From Liolophura sinensis (Eukaryota > Mollusca > Polyplacophora > Chitonida > Chitonidae), in assembly GCF_032854445.1 (NCBI RefSeq), contig NC_088301.1, positions 38,985,187 to 39,049,186 of the forward strand: a stretch of DNA of 64,000 nucleotides, in the 5' to 3' direction. A program made the position numbers and the translations under genes. Numbering within the stretch: position 1 is the first letter of the stretch; every line of letters starts with the position of its first letter. The notes under the pieces were generated by a model, which worked only from the letters and a program-made list of their open reading frames with translations, had not been told where the DNA came from and ran no database searches. Below, piece after piece: positions 24,201-34,590 of the stretch.

Positions 24201-27200
24201 TGAAGTGTTACACTTTTGACACATGACGCCCACTGGAGCAGGGAGAGATTGACATAACATAAGGGTTATACTCTGAAGGTCTAATTCATATTCCAAAAGG
24301 GAGACGAGCACAACACAAGTGCTATCTTCTTATCATCTGATCCATATATTGTAGAAGGAATGGTAGATATAACAGAAGTAGTCTTACAAAGTGGGGGGGA
24401 TGATAACGGGGAAATGCCGTGCCCTGATCAATGGCTCTTGAAATGTTAACTGACTCCAAAGACGAAGACATATAAAAGATAACAGATGAAATTTATTAAC
24501 ACCTATACACTTATGTGACCTCAACAAAATTATAAACTTGACACTTCTTAATTGGATCTCACAATTGTGCATAATTATTTGATAGAGATGTTTATTGTCC
24601 TGCTCTCTTTAGGGTATCAATTCACTACAGTGGATTACAGCACAGCAAAGGCGTTTTTAAAAAAGCATGAGGGCCCGTCACCCCAGTCGCAAGCTTTACA
24701 TTGATTGTACTCTCGAAACATGCAGCAACATGGTCCTGAACTAACATTCTAGCATTACATCGCAACGCCCTAAGCTATAACGCAGAAGCACAATATTTCA
24801 AATACATGCATTCACTCATTCACAAATTTAAACAAAGTTCTAGCTGGAAAGACCAGTACATTAACCAGTGATAAAGGCTGTAGTCCATGAAGAGGCGTTC
24901 TGAGTCTGTCTCTTCCCACCATCAGAGGCCACACTCATTATTCACTTTACTCTGTTTCAACAGTTTTATCTGTGTGAAGTGCTGGATCATGTTTTTCCCA
25001 CTGAAATCGATGCCATAATCCTCTTATTTTCTTCCGTATATTGAAAGTGTGATGATTATCTGTTTTCATGACTATGCAAATTAAGAGATTTGATTAAACA
25101 AATGTCGAGTTTCTTTCCCGATCTTTCTTACGTCTGACATGCAAATGTGCACCCTATACAGACATGGGAGTTCAACAAACGTAAAACGTGTAGGCCTATT
25201 ACCGTCGTTGTGAGGGAATAAACCGAGTTGATATAATTTCCACTTAACAGAAATTCCGTAAAACATTTTTATCATCAAGGCCTCATAATCTGTAATATCA
25301 AATTCCTTGTCCAATAAGGGATTCGATAAACACTGAAGAAAACCTACGGATTGTGTACACGGGAGAATGCTTCATCTCGTTCATAACTATTCGACATAAG
25401 TGAGCATTACTAGAATTGAACTGGCGACGAAGGTATCAGCATAAGAGATAAAACATACATTTTGTGGTTTCATTCGCTCATAGACCTGACCGCTGTCAGA
25501 CAAGTGACAAATTCCTGAGTATGGTGTTAAGCATCAATAGTGAGGTTTCGAGTTCGAACTCTTTTGTCGTTAAAGGTGAAAAACAGCCCCCCTGTATGAT
25601 GTGACTTGTAAAAAAAATGTTAGGCAACCTTTGCGACCATTAAATTACCGATCACTTCCCTCAAGGTGTTGTTGAGGCAAATATGACACCTCTTTCCTTT
25701 GGAGACTTCACATGTTTACAAACGTTCAGCTCCGCATTTTTCCCCATCGTTTGTCTTCTTCAAAAAATTTTTTTGTGAAACTTTTTTCAGACGCCCATGT
25801 TATAGCAAATGTGATCCTGCAATAGCTTCCTAACATTTTTGACAGGTTACATGATACAATAGGACTTCTTTTACTTTTAGGGATAAAAGAGTTCGAACTC
25901 AAAATTCCCCTATTAGATGAATAAATATGTATCAATTAGGAGGCATATCTTCATGGATTGTTCCTGATATTTGTCTTTCAGCTGTTCATTCCGAACCTCT
26001 GGCAGAGAACCTCCAGGATTCCTCTCACTCCAAATGTTCTCTGAGATCTGGTGTTAATAAGTCCTTGGAGATCATCTGCCTGTTACCAGTTTTGCATGAA
26101 CATACTGGGCTTTGTCAATGATTTAAGAAACTGAGCTGTATGAAGTTCAAAGAGGGACCCTGAACTGCATGTACACTGATTCACATAGACTCATTGCAAC
26201 TTCTGTATGGCAACTGTTTGTATAGACAATATTGGTTACCAACTCATGTGTAGGCATAATTTAAACCACACTTTTCATTCTTATAAAAACAGTTGATATG
26301 AAATAGAAAACATCTGAAACATGATGTCTAATCAATGGTTTCCGTTTATTTTGTACAATTTTATTTGGACAAATTTTCGATAATGACGAGACATAACCAC
26401 GGTGGGTCTTCTTAAAGTAAATGTCTAAAGCTATGGCGCCCTTATTCACACCGAAAATATGTGATTTCAGCTTACACTGGCTACAGGCAATGCCTCGTGT
26501 TATTTGAAGGGATGAGCTTGTTTGCCATGCAAACACAGCAGGTAGAAACCCGGCCTAGAGGCCTTCAGGCATAGAATTTCCTTGCAACGTGTTTGGGATC
26601 TGCCATTTTAACACCAGTATCCCTTGCTCTTTATGTAATGATGACACCGCATATTCCAGCCCACGTGTTCGACCGATCTATATTACAATGGAAAACATAG
26701 TAAAATGTGTGTTCGATTTTCGTCCACCATTCTCTTGTCGCATAAAGCCGGGAGACCCATTTCCAGGGTAACAACTACCATCAGTTCCTAAAAACCACAA
26801 TACATATATAAAACAAGAAAGAGTAAATGTACGTGGGAAGTATTCCCTAAATGATGTAAGACTGACATTTTCATTATTCCTGGGAAGAATTCCACATCAA
26901 ATTTCACCGCCTAAATCTAAACACATTTACAAGGCACTGGTCTTGTTGCATTGAAGTAAAGCCAATGTTCTCTGAAAATCTTTGAGCTGACTATATACCA
27001 TGTGATACCTGCTTTGGAACGAAGACCAAACATCAACGACAGAATTTTAATTAAACCTGATATAAATTTGAACTCCATCTCAATTTATTCCATTTGAGTA
27101 GTACTGCTTAATTGCTGTTTCTATCCCACTGAATAATTAATACAACAGTATAACCTATATTCAGATAAACTTAAAGGTAGACACGTTATATCATAATTCG

Positions 27201-28490
27201 TCTTCTGTGTGCGTTTTGACGGAAACCAGTTGGAAATGACATCAAATCTTACTCAACACACCGGTATGTGAACGGAAAATGGAAACCTATTCCAGTACGC
27301 CACGGATAAGTTCACCGTTTAATGATGAAGATGATCATACTCCACAAAAGAATTTGTTACACAAAATTAACTGCATTCCGTCTTTGTTCCGCCTGTTTGC
27401 GTGTGCGTTGGCATGTTGTGATATGTGTATTGGCAGGGAGTGGGCAAGCCTGTCACCCTCACTCGCCTTCACCTTACATTTGCTGTGGAAACAACCGAGT
27501 TGTAAAAAGGAGAAGTGATGGGTGAACCATTTGCTAGTATGCGTCATGTGCAGTTGAGCTCTCTGGTAAACACCCTACCGCTCTATATCCCATCCTCATA
27601 ACATGCCCTCATCGGTTTATATATAGATCTGCCAATGTTCAAGTTTCTCTGCACACGTGAAGGTAATGAAAATGCCTTTCCTACTATCTTCTAAACTACT
27701 TGTTTGATGTTCACTTTCTTGTTAGACACAAACCAACACCATTTACTTGTGTACGTCAGTGAGTTCCTGATTTGTCCATCGGCCTATTTCTCAGCCATTA
27801 GTCATAATGCTACTCAGAAAAAAAACTTTGTCTTATCGCAAAAATAAAGCAGCCACAACTGTCAATAATATACAACTTTGTAAACCCATGAACACTTTAT
27901 TAAGAGTTACATTATTTATTACAAAAGTGTTTCACTGACCAGTTTCAAAGATTATATCTTGTCTGTATTTCCATTAACCTTAGCATAACATATTTGTCTT
28001 ACGAGAGTTTAAAATAGGCGTAATTAAATATAATGTCAAAATGAAATTCCAGAATTATTAGTTTGAAAAGCAATGTTATGGGTTTACCTGATTATAATAT
28101 TACACTGCAAGGGATCAGGGTACACGAGATCGGTGGATGCAATTCCGCAACTCCGTTGTCTCGGGTTATCTAATGAAGTTAATGGAGTTAATGAAAATGT
28201 GAGTATTGCTTACGAAAGATGTTTGGGGATAGATTTAGTTGTTACAGGAAAATGAATCAGACGTCCAATGAAAAAAAGGGGACATTACTTACCTCAAATC
28301 TAAGTTCATCGACGGGAGGCTTAGCATAGGGCACACCTAGAAATATGTCAACTGGTCGACGCGGGAATATCTCCTGTGTGTGTCCCCTCAACTCTCCATA
28401 GGCCGTGTTCTTAATGACATAATCCACCAAACCAGCTCGAGCACTCTGTTCAGTCACCAGACAGACAACTGCAAGGGCTAGCCACCGCAT
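10982..28490 (-). CDS. Gene B: membrane-anchored carboxylesterase/neuroligin-like protein (11 exons)
   Basis: Spliced product of about 618 aa, a usual size for this family. Order: signal peptide (about 1-19); COesterase domain (about 23-545) with oxyanion-hole HGG at 135-137, nucleophile Ser216 in GHSSG, Glu340 in GVTKDEG and His452 in VPHGDD; conserved Cys87/Cys111 and Cys271/Cys282 pairs; FWN motif; transmembrane helix at about 575-599; about 19-residue cytoplasmic tail ending in PENN. The spacing Ser-Glu 124 and Glu-His 112 is close to that of cholinesterases, so the triad looks complete and an active ester hydrolase is plausible. No Trp sits in the usual place ten residues before the SEDC cysteine, and the residue before the active Ser is His rather than Glu. 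Both argue against acetylcholine as substrate. An adhesive neuroligin-like role is the alternative. It is the middle gene of a three-gene array. All introns are GT/AG and all phases join; the exon 6 donor is the least certain point. Confidence 0.88.
11841..11976 (-). CDS. Gene B exon 10: catalytic His exon
   Basis: Acceptor ttcgcag and donor GG|GTAACA. It reads [15 protein letters not shown], the canonical histidine block (His452), then the conserved helix ending in IWGNYVKH before a phase 2 boundary. Confidence 0.95.
12380..12509 (-). CDS. Gene B exon 9
   Basis: Acceptor tattttcag, donor TTG|GTAAGG. It reads [16 protein letters not shown] and then [10 protein letters not shown], the conserved strand and helix leading to the histidine block. 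It starts in phase 0 and ends in phase 1. Confidence 0.95.
13163..13631. mobile_element. Non-autonomous TTAA-type MITE in gene B intron 8
   Basis: Inverted termini AGGAGAAGAAAA (13167-13178) and TTTTCTTCTCCT (13616-13627) enclose a 461-bp element. It is flanked on each side by TTAA (13163-13166 and 13628-13631), the target duplication typical of piggyBac-like transposons. The interior is less AT-rich than its surroundings and has no transposase-sized ORF. Confidence 0.75.
14006..14079 (-). CDS. Gene B exon 8
   Basis: Acceptor attgtttcag, donor GAG|GTAACA. It reads (D)[15 protein letters not shown] and then LQLISE, matching the Y-T-D-W segment of the family. Phase 1 in, phase 0 out. Confidence 0.92.
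15296..15403 (-). CDS. Gene B exon 7
   Basis: Acceptor attatttcag, donor GTGG|GTAGGT. The 35 codons read [20 protein letters not shown] and then GIV, and the split codon joins to exon 8 as D-LMMYEY. It has no strong signature of its own. It is supported by two good splice sites, an open frame, matching phases and the expected position after the Glu exon. Confidence 0.85.
15648..15789 (-). CDS. Gene B exon 6: catalytic Glu exon
   Basis: Acceptor cattttag. It reads [20 protein letters not shown] and later [10 protein letters not shown], with Glu340. The donor chosen here (AGTG|GTTGGT) puts the intron at the same residue as in gene C. A donor 18 bp downstream (TATG|GTTTAC) would keep phase and add six residues (WFKVY region). 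Confidence 0.85.
16544..16737 (-). CDS. Gene B exon 5
   Basis: Acceptor caaccag, donor GAT|GTAAGT. It starts (G)[11 protein letters not shown], the strand after the nucleophile elbow. It carries GLGCVE and [12 protein letters not shown], the second conserved Cys pair (Cys271/282). Confidence 0.95.
17040..17125 (+). mobile_element. SINE 3' fragment in gene B intron 4 (boundary unclear)
   Basis: ctcccaccataatcctgggc, gccgtcgtataagtgaaata, ttctttagaacggggttaaa, then catcaatcaaatgac: the SINE 3' portion. The upstream part is unrecognisable. Confidence 0.75.
17470..17610 (+). repeat. R1 dispersed repeat, 3' half
   Basis: aataaaaccctatctggggt, aaattgacaagaggacggat, ttcatcggttacgtgtgacc, atttgcaaattgtcacacta, then ggctttactctctatattct. 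It is inserted antisense in gene B intron 4. Confidence 0.7.
17811..17996 (-). CDS. Gene B exon 4: nucleophile Ser exon
   Basis: Donor AAAG|GTGAGC. It reads (G)[19 protein letters not shown], then [13 protein letters not shown], then [20 protein letters not shown]. This is the most conserved block of the family, with catalytic Ser216. It is exactly 186 bp, the same as exon 4 of gene C. Confidence 0.97.
18194..18244. repeat. Hairpin plus TA microsatellite in gene B intron 3
   Basis: A perfect 9-bp inverted repeat accggcaag/cttgccggt (18194-18202, 18208-18216; 5-nt loop) immediately abuts a TA run (18217-18244). Confidence 0.8.
19334..19484 (-). CDS. Gene B exon 3: oxyanion-hole exon
   Basis: Acceptor cccaag, donor CTAG|GTGAGA. 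It reads [20 protein letters not shown], then [16 protein letters not shown] at 135-137 forms the oxyanion hole in the family. Phase 0 in, phase 1 out. Confidence 0.95.
19700..19861 (-). CDS. Gene B exon 2
   Basis: Acceptor ttttattag, donor TAC|GTAAGT. The 54 codons read [20 protein letters not shown], then C, and later [13 protein letters not shown]. It includes the Cys87/Cys111 disulfide pair and the family SEDCLYLN signature. Two N-x-S/T sequons (NAT, NNTS) suggest glycosylation. Confidence 0.97.
20025..20215 (+). repeat. R2 dispersed repeat, copy 3
   Basis: ggtcaataatcgcaaggcca, gaagtttaacacaaactacc, gggacgaaatcatgcaaaga, gaagcagtcaacagtgatgt, tggaaggcatggcatgttct, aggcgactgagtg. It lies in gene B intron 1, antisense to the gene. 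Confidence 0.65.
20630..20850 (+). repeat. R1 dispersed repeat, near full-length
   Basis: caattaacaccactggattt, gcttaagtcatggtgctaga, aggcgtgtactttgctgctc, acagttagaaaaat, aaggtaaattgacaagatgg, gtgaccatttgccagctatc, acactatcgtcgatggtctg. It lies in gene B intron 1. Confidence 0.75.
25465..25545 (+). mobile_element. Possible SINE 3' remnant
   Basis: gtcagacaagtgacaaattc, ctgagtatggtgttaagcat, caatag resembles the SINE 3' end (gtcgtataagtgaaatattc, ttgagtacggcgtaaaacat, caat) with many changes. Confidence 0.45.
25550..25900. mobile_element. Block bounded by 16-bp inverted repeats
   Basis: GAGTTCGAACTCTTTT at 25550-25565 is matched in inverted orientation by AAAAGAGTTCGAACTC at 25885-25900. 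The interior is non-coding. This could be a MITE-like element, though no target duplication is clear. Confidence 0.45.
28293..28490 (-). CDS. Gene B exon 1: signal peptide and N-terminus
   Basis: The ATG at 28490 opens [20 protein letters not shown], a signal peptide. It is followed by [16 protein letters not shown] and [20 protein letters not shown]. The donor is GAG|GTAAGT, phase 0. The usual Gly of PPVG is Asp here. No other in-frame ATG lies close upstream. Confidence 0.95.
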
Positions 28491-29997
28491 TAGTCGGTTT
28501 GACGCACCAGCCTAATGAGAAACGGTCTTCTGGGGGTGAAGCTGTTTTTGTCTTCACCTGTTGAGAATCTCGCAGAGAAAATTAACGGTTGTTGAAGGAA
28601 GTTATAGAGATGCCTCGGTAATTCGACGCAGATAAAAATACTGGGCTCCACTTTTCTCCTTTCCTTCAACAGTGTTGCTGTCGGTTATACACTCAATCTT
28701 CTCGACGGGTACAACATGTGTCAGTTTTTTATCTGCTTTATCCCTATAAGATAAAGACAAAGTCTGCAATTATACTGAATCATTCATAAAACCAGATTTT
28801 GGAATGGAGGGACACTCACAGCCTATCAAAGATCGCGTTACCTTTTAGATGCTACTCCACCAATATTTATCGTAGTGTGTTGCTGAAGGATAATATGCAC
28901 AACTTCCAAAGCCACATGATACGTTCTGAGCTACTTGTTGTTCCTGCCGAACTGGCCTTAAGTGTGAAGTCATTTCGAATTAGACCGGCTTTTTCCACAC
29001 TTTGTTTAATCCGGACAAACAGTCCCAGAGCGCCACTCAACTCGACGGTCCCCGTGTACCCCTGGCAGGTCCCGTTAATTCCGTTTGAGGAATATATCCC
29101 AGATTACTTTTTGTATGCGTGTGTGTCTATGGCCGTCCGTCTGAACATGCTCAGCGCGGAGCGGAAGGTTCCATCAGCGACTCAATAACAACGGGTGATG
29201 GGCACACATGGTTCGCCCTTTTACAGTAAGCGTCGTTCCCAAAACCTGGCAGCTGGTCAGAGAAAACCAAGGATCAATTCTAAACAATCGGATCGATCAG
29301 TATGCATGTGTTTCACTCTTTCTTATACAGTCTCAACACTGATACTTATTTTATTCACACCAAACTAACAGTTCTCCCATGATGCACAAACAATTCTTAT
29401 TTTACCGATTCTCATCAAATTAAGAACTGCCTGTGTTATCCGCCTATGTCCGCCCTGGGTTAACACACATACATATTGCTATTTAAAAGCACCGAAGTCA
29501 TGGCAATATTTAATTTAGAGGTAAAAAGTTTGAAAACCAATTTAAATTAGGAAGTTTAGCATTTAGCAATCAACACGAAAAAATAATAAACACAAACAAA
29601 CTGTAGCATAATAATGTTAGCAATGTGAAATGTGAAAGCATAATTAAAGTGTATCCGCTAAATGGAGTTGTGTTATGCAACCAGGAATTGATAAAACAAG
29701 GAAGCTACTTTATTGACTGAAGGGTAGATGACAAATGTATTCAGTAATTCAGAAGCAATGCATCTGTTTGTTTGTATATTATCTGGTCAGATGATCTTGA
29801 AGTGGACCTTTATTATAAAGATAGAGAAAACGGATAATCCCTCACTTTTATTCTAGACTACAATTATCCACCATTCTTTTTGAATATTCAATAATGCATA
29901 ATCGCGTGTAATCTTACACTATTTCCAAACTGACAGCATTCTTTCAGCGGTTCGAAGAGCAGTTCTTTTTTTTTTGCTCTCATAATTGAAGACGATC

Positions 29998-30009
29998 TAT
30001 CTATCTATA

Positions 30010-30093
<84 letters not shown>
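29998..30093. repeat. TCTA/TA microsatellite
   Basis: A short tctatcta lead-in followed by about 80 bp of uninterrupted TA. Confidence 0.95.
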
Positions 30094-30094
<1 letters not shown>

Positions 30095-30469
30095 GATACA
30101 GGTAGTACAGTTTTTTAGTAATGGACAAAATGACTTGTATCTTGTATGTTACATTCGTTCATGAATTAAAAACAACATTATGACAAGCACGGCTAAGAAA
30201 ATGAGACAGCAAGACCTAAATAATTTATCACCATGCCTTAAAATTAACCCTCAACACCCACCATTAATAATTTATTCATGTAAGCGTTCAAATCATTTAG
30301 TAAATCATTAAAAAATCTCCGCAAAACAGATTTAATATGTTATTCATTGGCAGGTTTATTGATTAAGCAGGATATTTGATGACAGTTAACATGCTTACTC
30401 GCACATTTTGCTCCGTCCGCATAAGCCTTTTATGTGATGTCAACACAGTATTTTGAGAAATTCTTGATC

Positions 30470-30660
30470 AGTTAATTATAAGAAATTGCACATGGCATCA
30501 CTGCATTTTTTACCTAATTCTGGGGCGTCTAGTTTGCTACTATTTAAACATTTACATAAAAACAGTTAGAAAAAAGCCTAACTGAGGTAACGTGACCATA
30601 CACCTGCTATCGCACAGTCGTCGCTGCTCTGATCTGACTCGCTAAGCCGCACGTCTATGA
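30470..30660 (+). repeat. R1 dispersed repeat
   Basis: catggcatcactgcattttt, tacctaattctggggcgtct, agtttgctactatttaaaca, tttacataaaaacagttaga, ctaactgaggtaacgtgacc, then cacagtcgtcgctgctctga. It has an internal deletion around the accgg block. Confidence 0.7.
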
Positions 30661-31394
30661 TTAGGTGTCCACGCCATGCAAGTGGTGCATTCTTGAAATC
30701 GTATGTATTATTATTATTCTTAGTCAGCTCCTAAAATTGCAATATTACTGATGCACTTAAAATGTCTTCTTCTCCAGAACATCTAAAGCTATTGGCATGA
30801 CATTTTCGTGAACACTTTCCGTTGGACACACAGTCTAGAGTTCAAATCCAGCATTTTCCTTTACATTTTTTAGCTTTTTTTCTGTATTCCTTTCTTTTTG
30901 CTATTGCTCAGCATACAATTTATACAGAGCGTAGGCCTACAGAGGCGATCCCGGAATTGCTGTCCTTGACACCTATACTTGTAGCCCAGCACTGCTATCT
31001 GAGAGTAAAGGTTATTTTCGTTTCACTGGTCTTGACACAAACCCCAACGGACATTGTATCTAGCTCACTGGGGTTCAATACCAGATAACTCCTGCCAATC
31101 GTTTTTCGCTTATTTTCCCATTATCATGAACTTTATAGGCATCAGTTGGCTGTTGTAACGTTTTGCTGGCCTAGTCACCATGACGTCGCATACTGACGAC
31201 ATATGCCGCCTAGGTATTTACGACTGGCAGGCTACCAGAAGTGTTAAAAGACTATAGTAGCGTTGGCCGGATCAACCCTGTTGGATAGCACCTTTAATTA
31301 TATTGTATTCCTGCATAAACCAACATTCTTCTGGTGGACATTGTTTTAATGTTATTACGTATTAAATGTGATGACCACACACATAATTTGAGTA

Positions 31395-31620
31395 ACTCTA
31401 GACCAGTGACGCCTAAGAAATTTTACTTAATTCTGCTGAACCCATGGTCCTAGGAGGGCGTGTAATTTGCTTCTATTTAGACATTTATATTAACAGTTAC
31501 AATAAAACCTTAACTGAGGTAAACTGACAAGAGGCTGTATTTCACCGGATATGTGTGACTATATCCGCCGGCTATCACACTGTCGTCGATGTACGTCTAT
31601 AATTATATTTACATGTTCCC
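31395..31620 (+). repeat. R1 dispersed repeat, near full-length
   Basis: ctagaccagtgacgcctaag, aattctgctgaacccatggt, cctaggagggcgtgtaattt, ttaactgaggtaaactgaca, agaggctgtatttcaccgga, ctatcacactgtcgtcgatg, tacgtctata. Confidence 0.75.
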
Positions 31621-31839
31621 TTTTAGGTTTTTTAGCTATCTACAGCCACAGGCCACCGACCATCCAACCCCTAAAGTAATTTTTGACGGTTTTGAAATGT
31701 TCAGGCAGGTGTTTGCTGTCAGCAAGGTATCAAAGCATTATGTGATGTGTTTATGCACATAAGAGTGTAAGTTAAGTGGGAGCACAAAGCGGTAAAACTG
31801 TTTCATGCCAGCATGTAGATGTACGTTGTTACTTTCTAA

Positions 31840-31990
31840 GCATATATATGGACAGCCAGCAGAAAACTCTGACTGAGGTAAATTGACAAGAATCATTTCA
31901 CCGGTAAAACCATTTGCCAACTATCACAGTGTCGGCACTGCTCTGTGTTTAGCGAATATGCTCTAGTCTTGTACATTTAACATTTGTTAT
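31840..31990 (+). repeat. R1 dispersed repeat, 3' half
   Basis: ctctgactgaggtaaattga, caagaatcatttcaccggta, aaaccatttgccaactatca, cagtgtcggcactgctctg. It lies within 250 bp of the preceding R1 copy, in the same orientation. Confidence 0.7.
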
Positions 31991-32639
31991 CACGACAGTT
32001 ACGATCAACTTATCCAGTGTTTATTTAGTTTATTTAGAGAACAGTAAAACACTCATCACTTCTTTCGGGGGTTTAACTTATCTAAGGGTTAGATTTGGAT
32101 TGAATGATTACCCTAGGACTTGTTTCTAACATAACCATGGCTCATGAATGTTTTGAGTAATATACGTACAAGTCAAATTTGGAGTATAAAGATTTGTGTC
32201 AGTGGGATAAAGTCTGCGGCCAAATCTATACATACCATGCTCATTTAGCATACAGCAGTACAAGGTATAGATAGTGTTGAGGACGCTTGTTAGAAAGTGT
32301 ATTAAAAGTTAAGCCAGGCTTAAATCTTAATACCAGTCTTGGCCTAATACAAAACTGACAGGTCTTTAGATCATACTAGAGTTAATCCCGGGCTTAATTG
32401 TTAATATACTTTTGAACAACTGAGACCTGAAGTTTGTGATTTCTCCGCATGACTTTCATAATTTATACTTTATCAGCAATTTAGAAATAAGCACGGTTCT
32501 CTTAGCGTATGGCTGAGATGTATCAAGCTGCTTTACATAAACACGACCGCGTCCTGTTTTATCGCCGTCCTGGCAATGGTATATTCCCATAGAATAGGGA
32601 TAAGATAACCAGAGTTTGGTTTAATTGCCATCGTCATAC

Positions 32640-34590
32640 ACTTCACCTGCATTGTGGACTATACATTTGCATGATGAACTATGCACCTGAATGGGGAACT
32701 GTGCTTCTGCAAGGTGAATTATGCATTGTGAACTGTACTCCTACACTGTGAACCGTGTACCTGTATAGTGAACTAGACATCTGAATTGTGAATTGTGCCC
32801 CTGCATGTTGGGCTAAGCTCATGCATGATTCAGTGCGTATTTGCATACATCTGCAATGTGTGAATTGTACACCTGCACTGTACATCTGAACTGTGTACCG
32901 GCATTGTGAACTATTTACATACAAGGTGAGCTGTACATCTGAGTTTTAAACTACATATTTTACCTGCATAGTGAACTGTACATACGCATGGTGAACTGTG
33001 AACCTGCCTGTACACGTGCATATTGTAATGTACACGTGCATATTGTACTGTACACGTGCATGTTGGACTGTACACGTGTATGTTGGAGTGTACGCCTGCA
33101 TGTTGGACTGTACACCTGCATATTGGAATGTACACCTGCCTGCTGAACCGTAGACCTGCATTTTGGACTGTACACCTGCATGTTGGACTGTACACGTGCA
33201 TATTGTACTGTTCAAGTGCATGCTGGACTATGCACCTGCATGCTGTACTGTCCACGTGCATGTTGAACCGTACATCTACATGTTGGATTGTACACATGTA
33301 TGTTGGATCGTACACGTGCATGTTGGACCGTACACATGCATGTTGGACTCTACACCTGCATATTGGAATCCACACGTGTATGCTGTATTGTACATCTGCA
33401 TGTTGGACTGTACACCTGCATTTTGGATCGTACATCTGCATGTTGAATTTTACTCCTACGTGTTGAACCGTACACCTGCATGTTGTACTGTACACCTGCA
33501 TGCTGGACTGTACACCTGCATGTTCTGCTGTGCACGTGCATGTTGGACCGTACACCTGCATGTTGGCTCGTAGACCTCTATATAAGGCTGTACACCTGCC
33601 TGCTGGACTGTATATCTGTATGTTGGACTGCACACGTATATGTTGTACTGTACACCTGCTTGTTGGACCGTACACCTGCCTGTTTGATTTTACTCATGCA
33701 TGTTGGACTATACACCTGCATATTACATCGTACATCTGTATTTTGGACTGTACCCCTTCATGTTGGACTGTACACGTGCATGTTGGACTGTACACGTGCA
33801 TGTTGGACTGTACACGTTCATGTTGGACAGTACACCTGCATGTTGAGCGGTCCACCTGCATGTTGAACTGTACACCTTCATGTTGGACTGTACACGTGCA
33901 TGTTGGACTTACACGTACATGTTGGGCATAAAAACTGCGTGTTGAACTGTACACCTGTAAGGTAGACTGTACACCTGTATGTCGGACTGTACACCTGCAT
34001 GTTGAAATGTACACGTGCGTGTTGGACTGTACACCTGCATGTTGGACTGTACACATGAATGTTGGCCTGTAGATCGGTATGTTGGATTGTACTCCTGCAT
34101 GTTGGACCGTTCATTTGTATGCTGGACTGTACATCTGCATGTTGGACCGTACACCTGCATGTTGGACTGTACTTCTGTATGTTGGACTGTGCATCTGCAT
34201 GTTGGAATGTACATTTGTACGTTGGTCTGTACATTGGACTGTACATCTGTATGTTGTGCTGTACATCTGTATATTGGACTGTACATCTGTATGCTGGACT
34301 GTATATCTGTATGTTGGACTGTGCATCTATATGTTGGACTGTACATCTACATGTTGGGTTTTCACCTGTACATTGGACGCACACCTGTATGACGAACTGT
34401 TAACATGAATGGAAAATTGCACACTATTTTGTGGTTTGTGCACCTCTATAGTAAAGTGTATTGCTGCTGTATTGTACACCAATAAGGTTGACTATATCTG
34501 CGTGTTGTACTGTACATCTAAAAGGTACACTTACATGTTGGTGTACTAGTGAACAGTACACTTACATGATAGACTGTGATTTCCTGTGAC
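32640..34590. repeat. 20-bp minisatellite array (roughly 95 units)
   Basis: The unit is tgttggactgtacacctgca. The edges (32640-33000 and 34380-34590) are heavily diverged. The core from about 33060 to 33900 keeps a strict 20-bp register with many substitutions but no insertion or deletion. A single-base loss shifts the register at about 33909. Because 20 is not a multiple of 3, any frame reads three units as a 20-residue repeat. The unit has no stop in any frame on either strand, which explains the long overlapping ORFs on both strands (up to 254 codons). These are best regarded as artefacts. Confidence 0.95.

Larger units (their letters stand above)
21000..28292. other. Rest of gene B intron 1: no gene recognised
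   Basis: About 7 kb of AT-rich sequence. Apart from a weak SINE 3' remnant (25465-25545) and an inverted-repeat-bounded block (25550-25900) I see only short isolated ORFs with no family resemblance and no splice support. Confidence 0.55.

Noticed and set aside
28799-29188. 129-codon plus-strand ORF upstream of gene B
   Set aside because: No domain resemblance; it lies in the likely 5' regulatory region and is probably chance.
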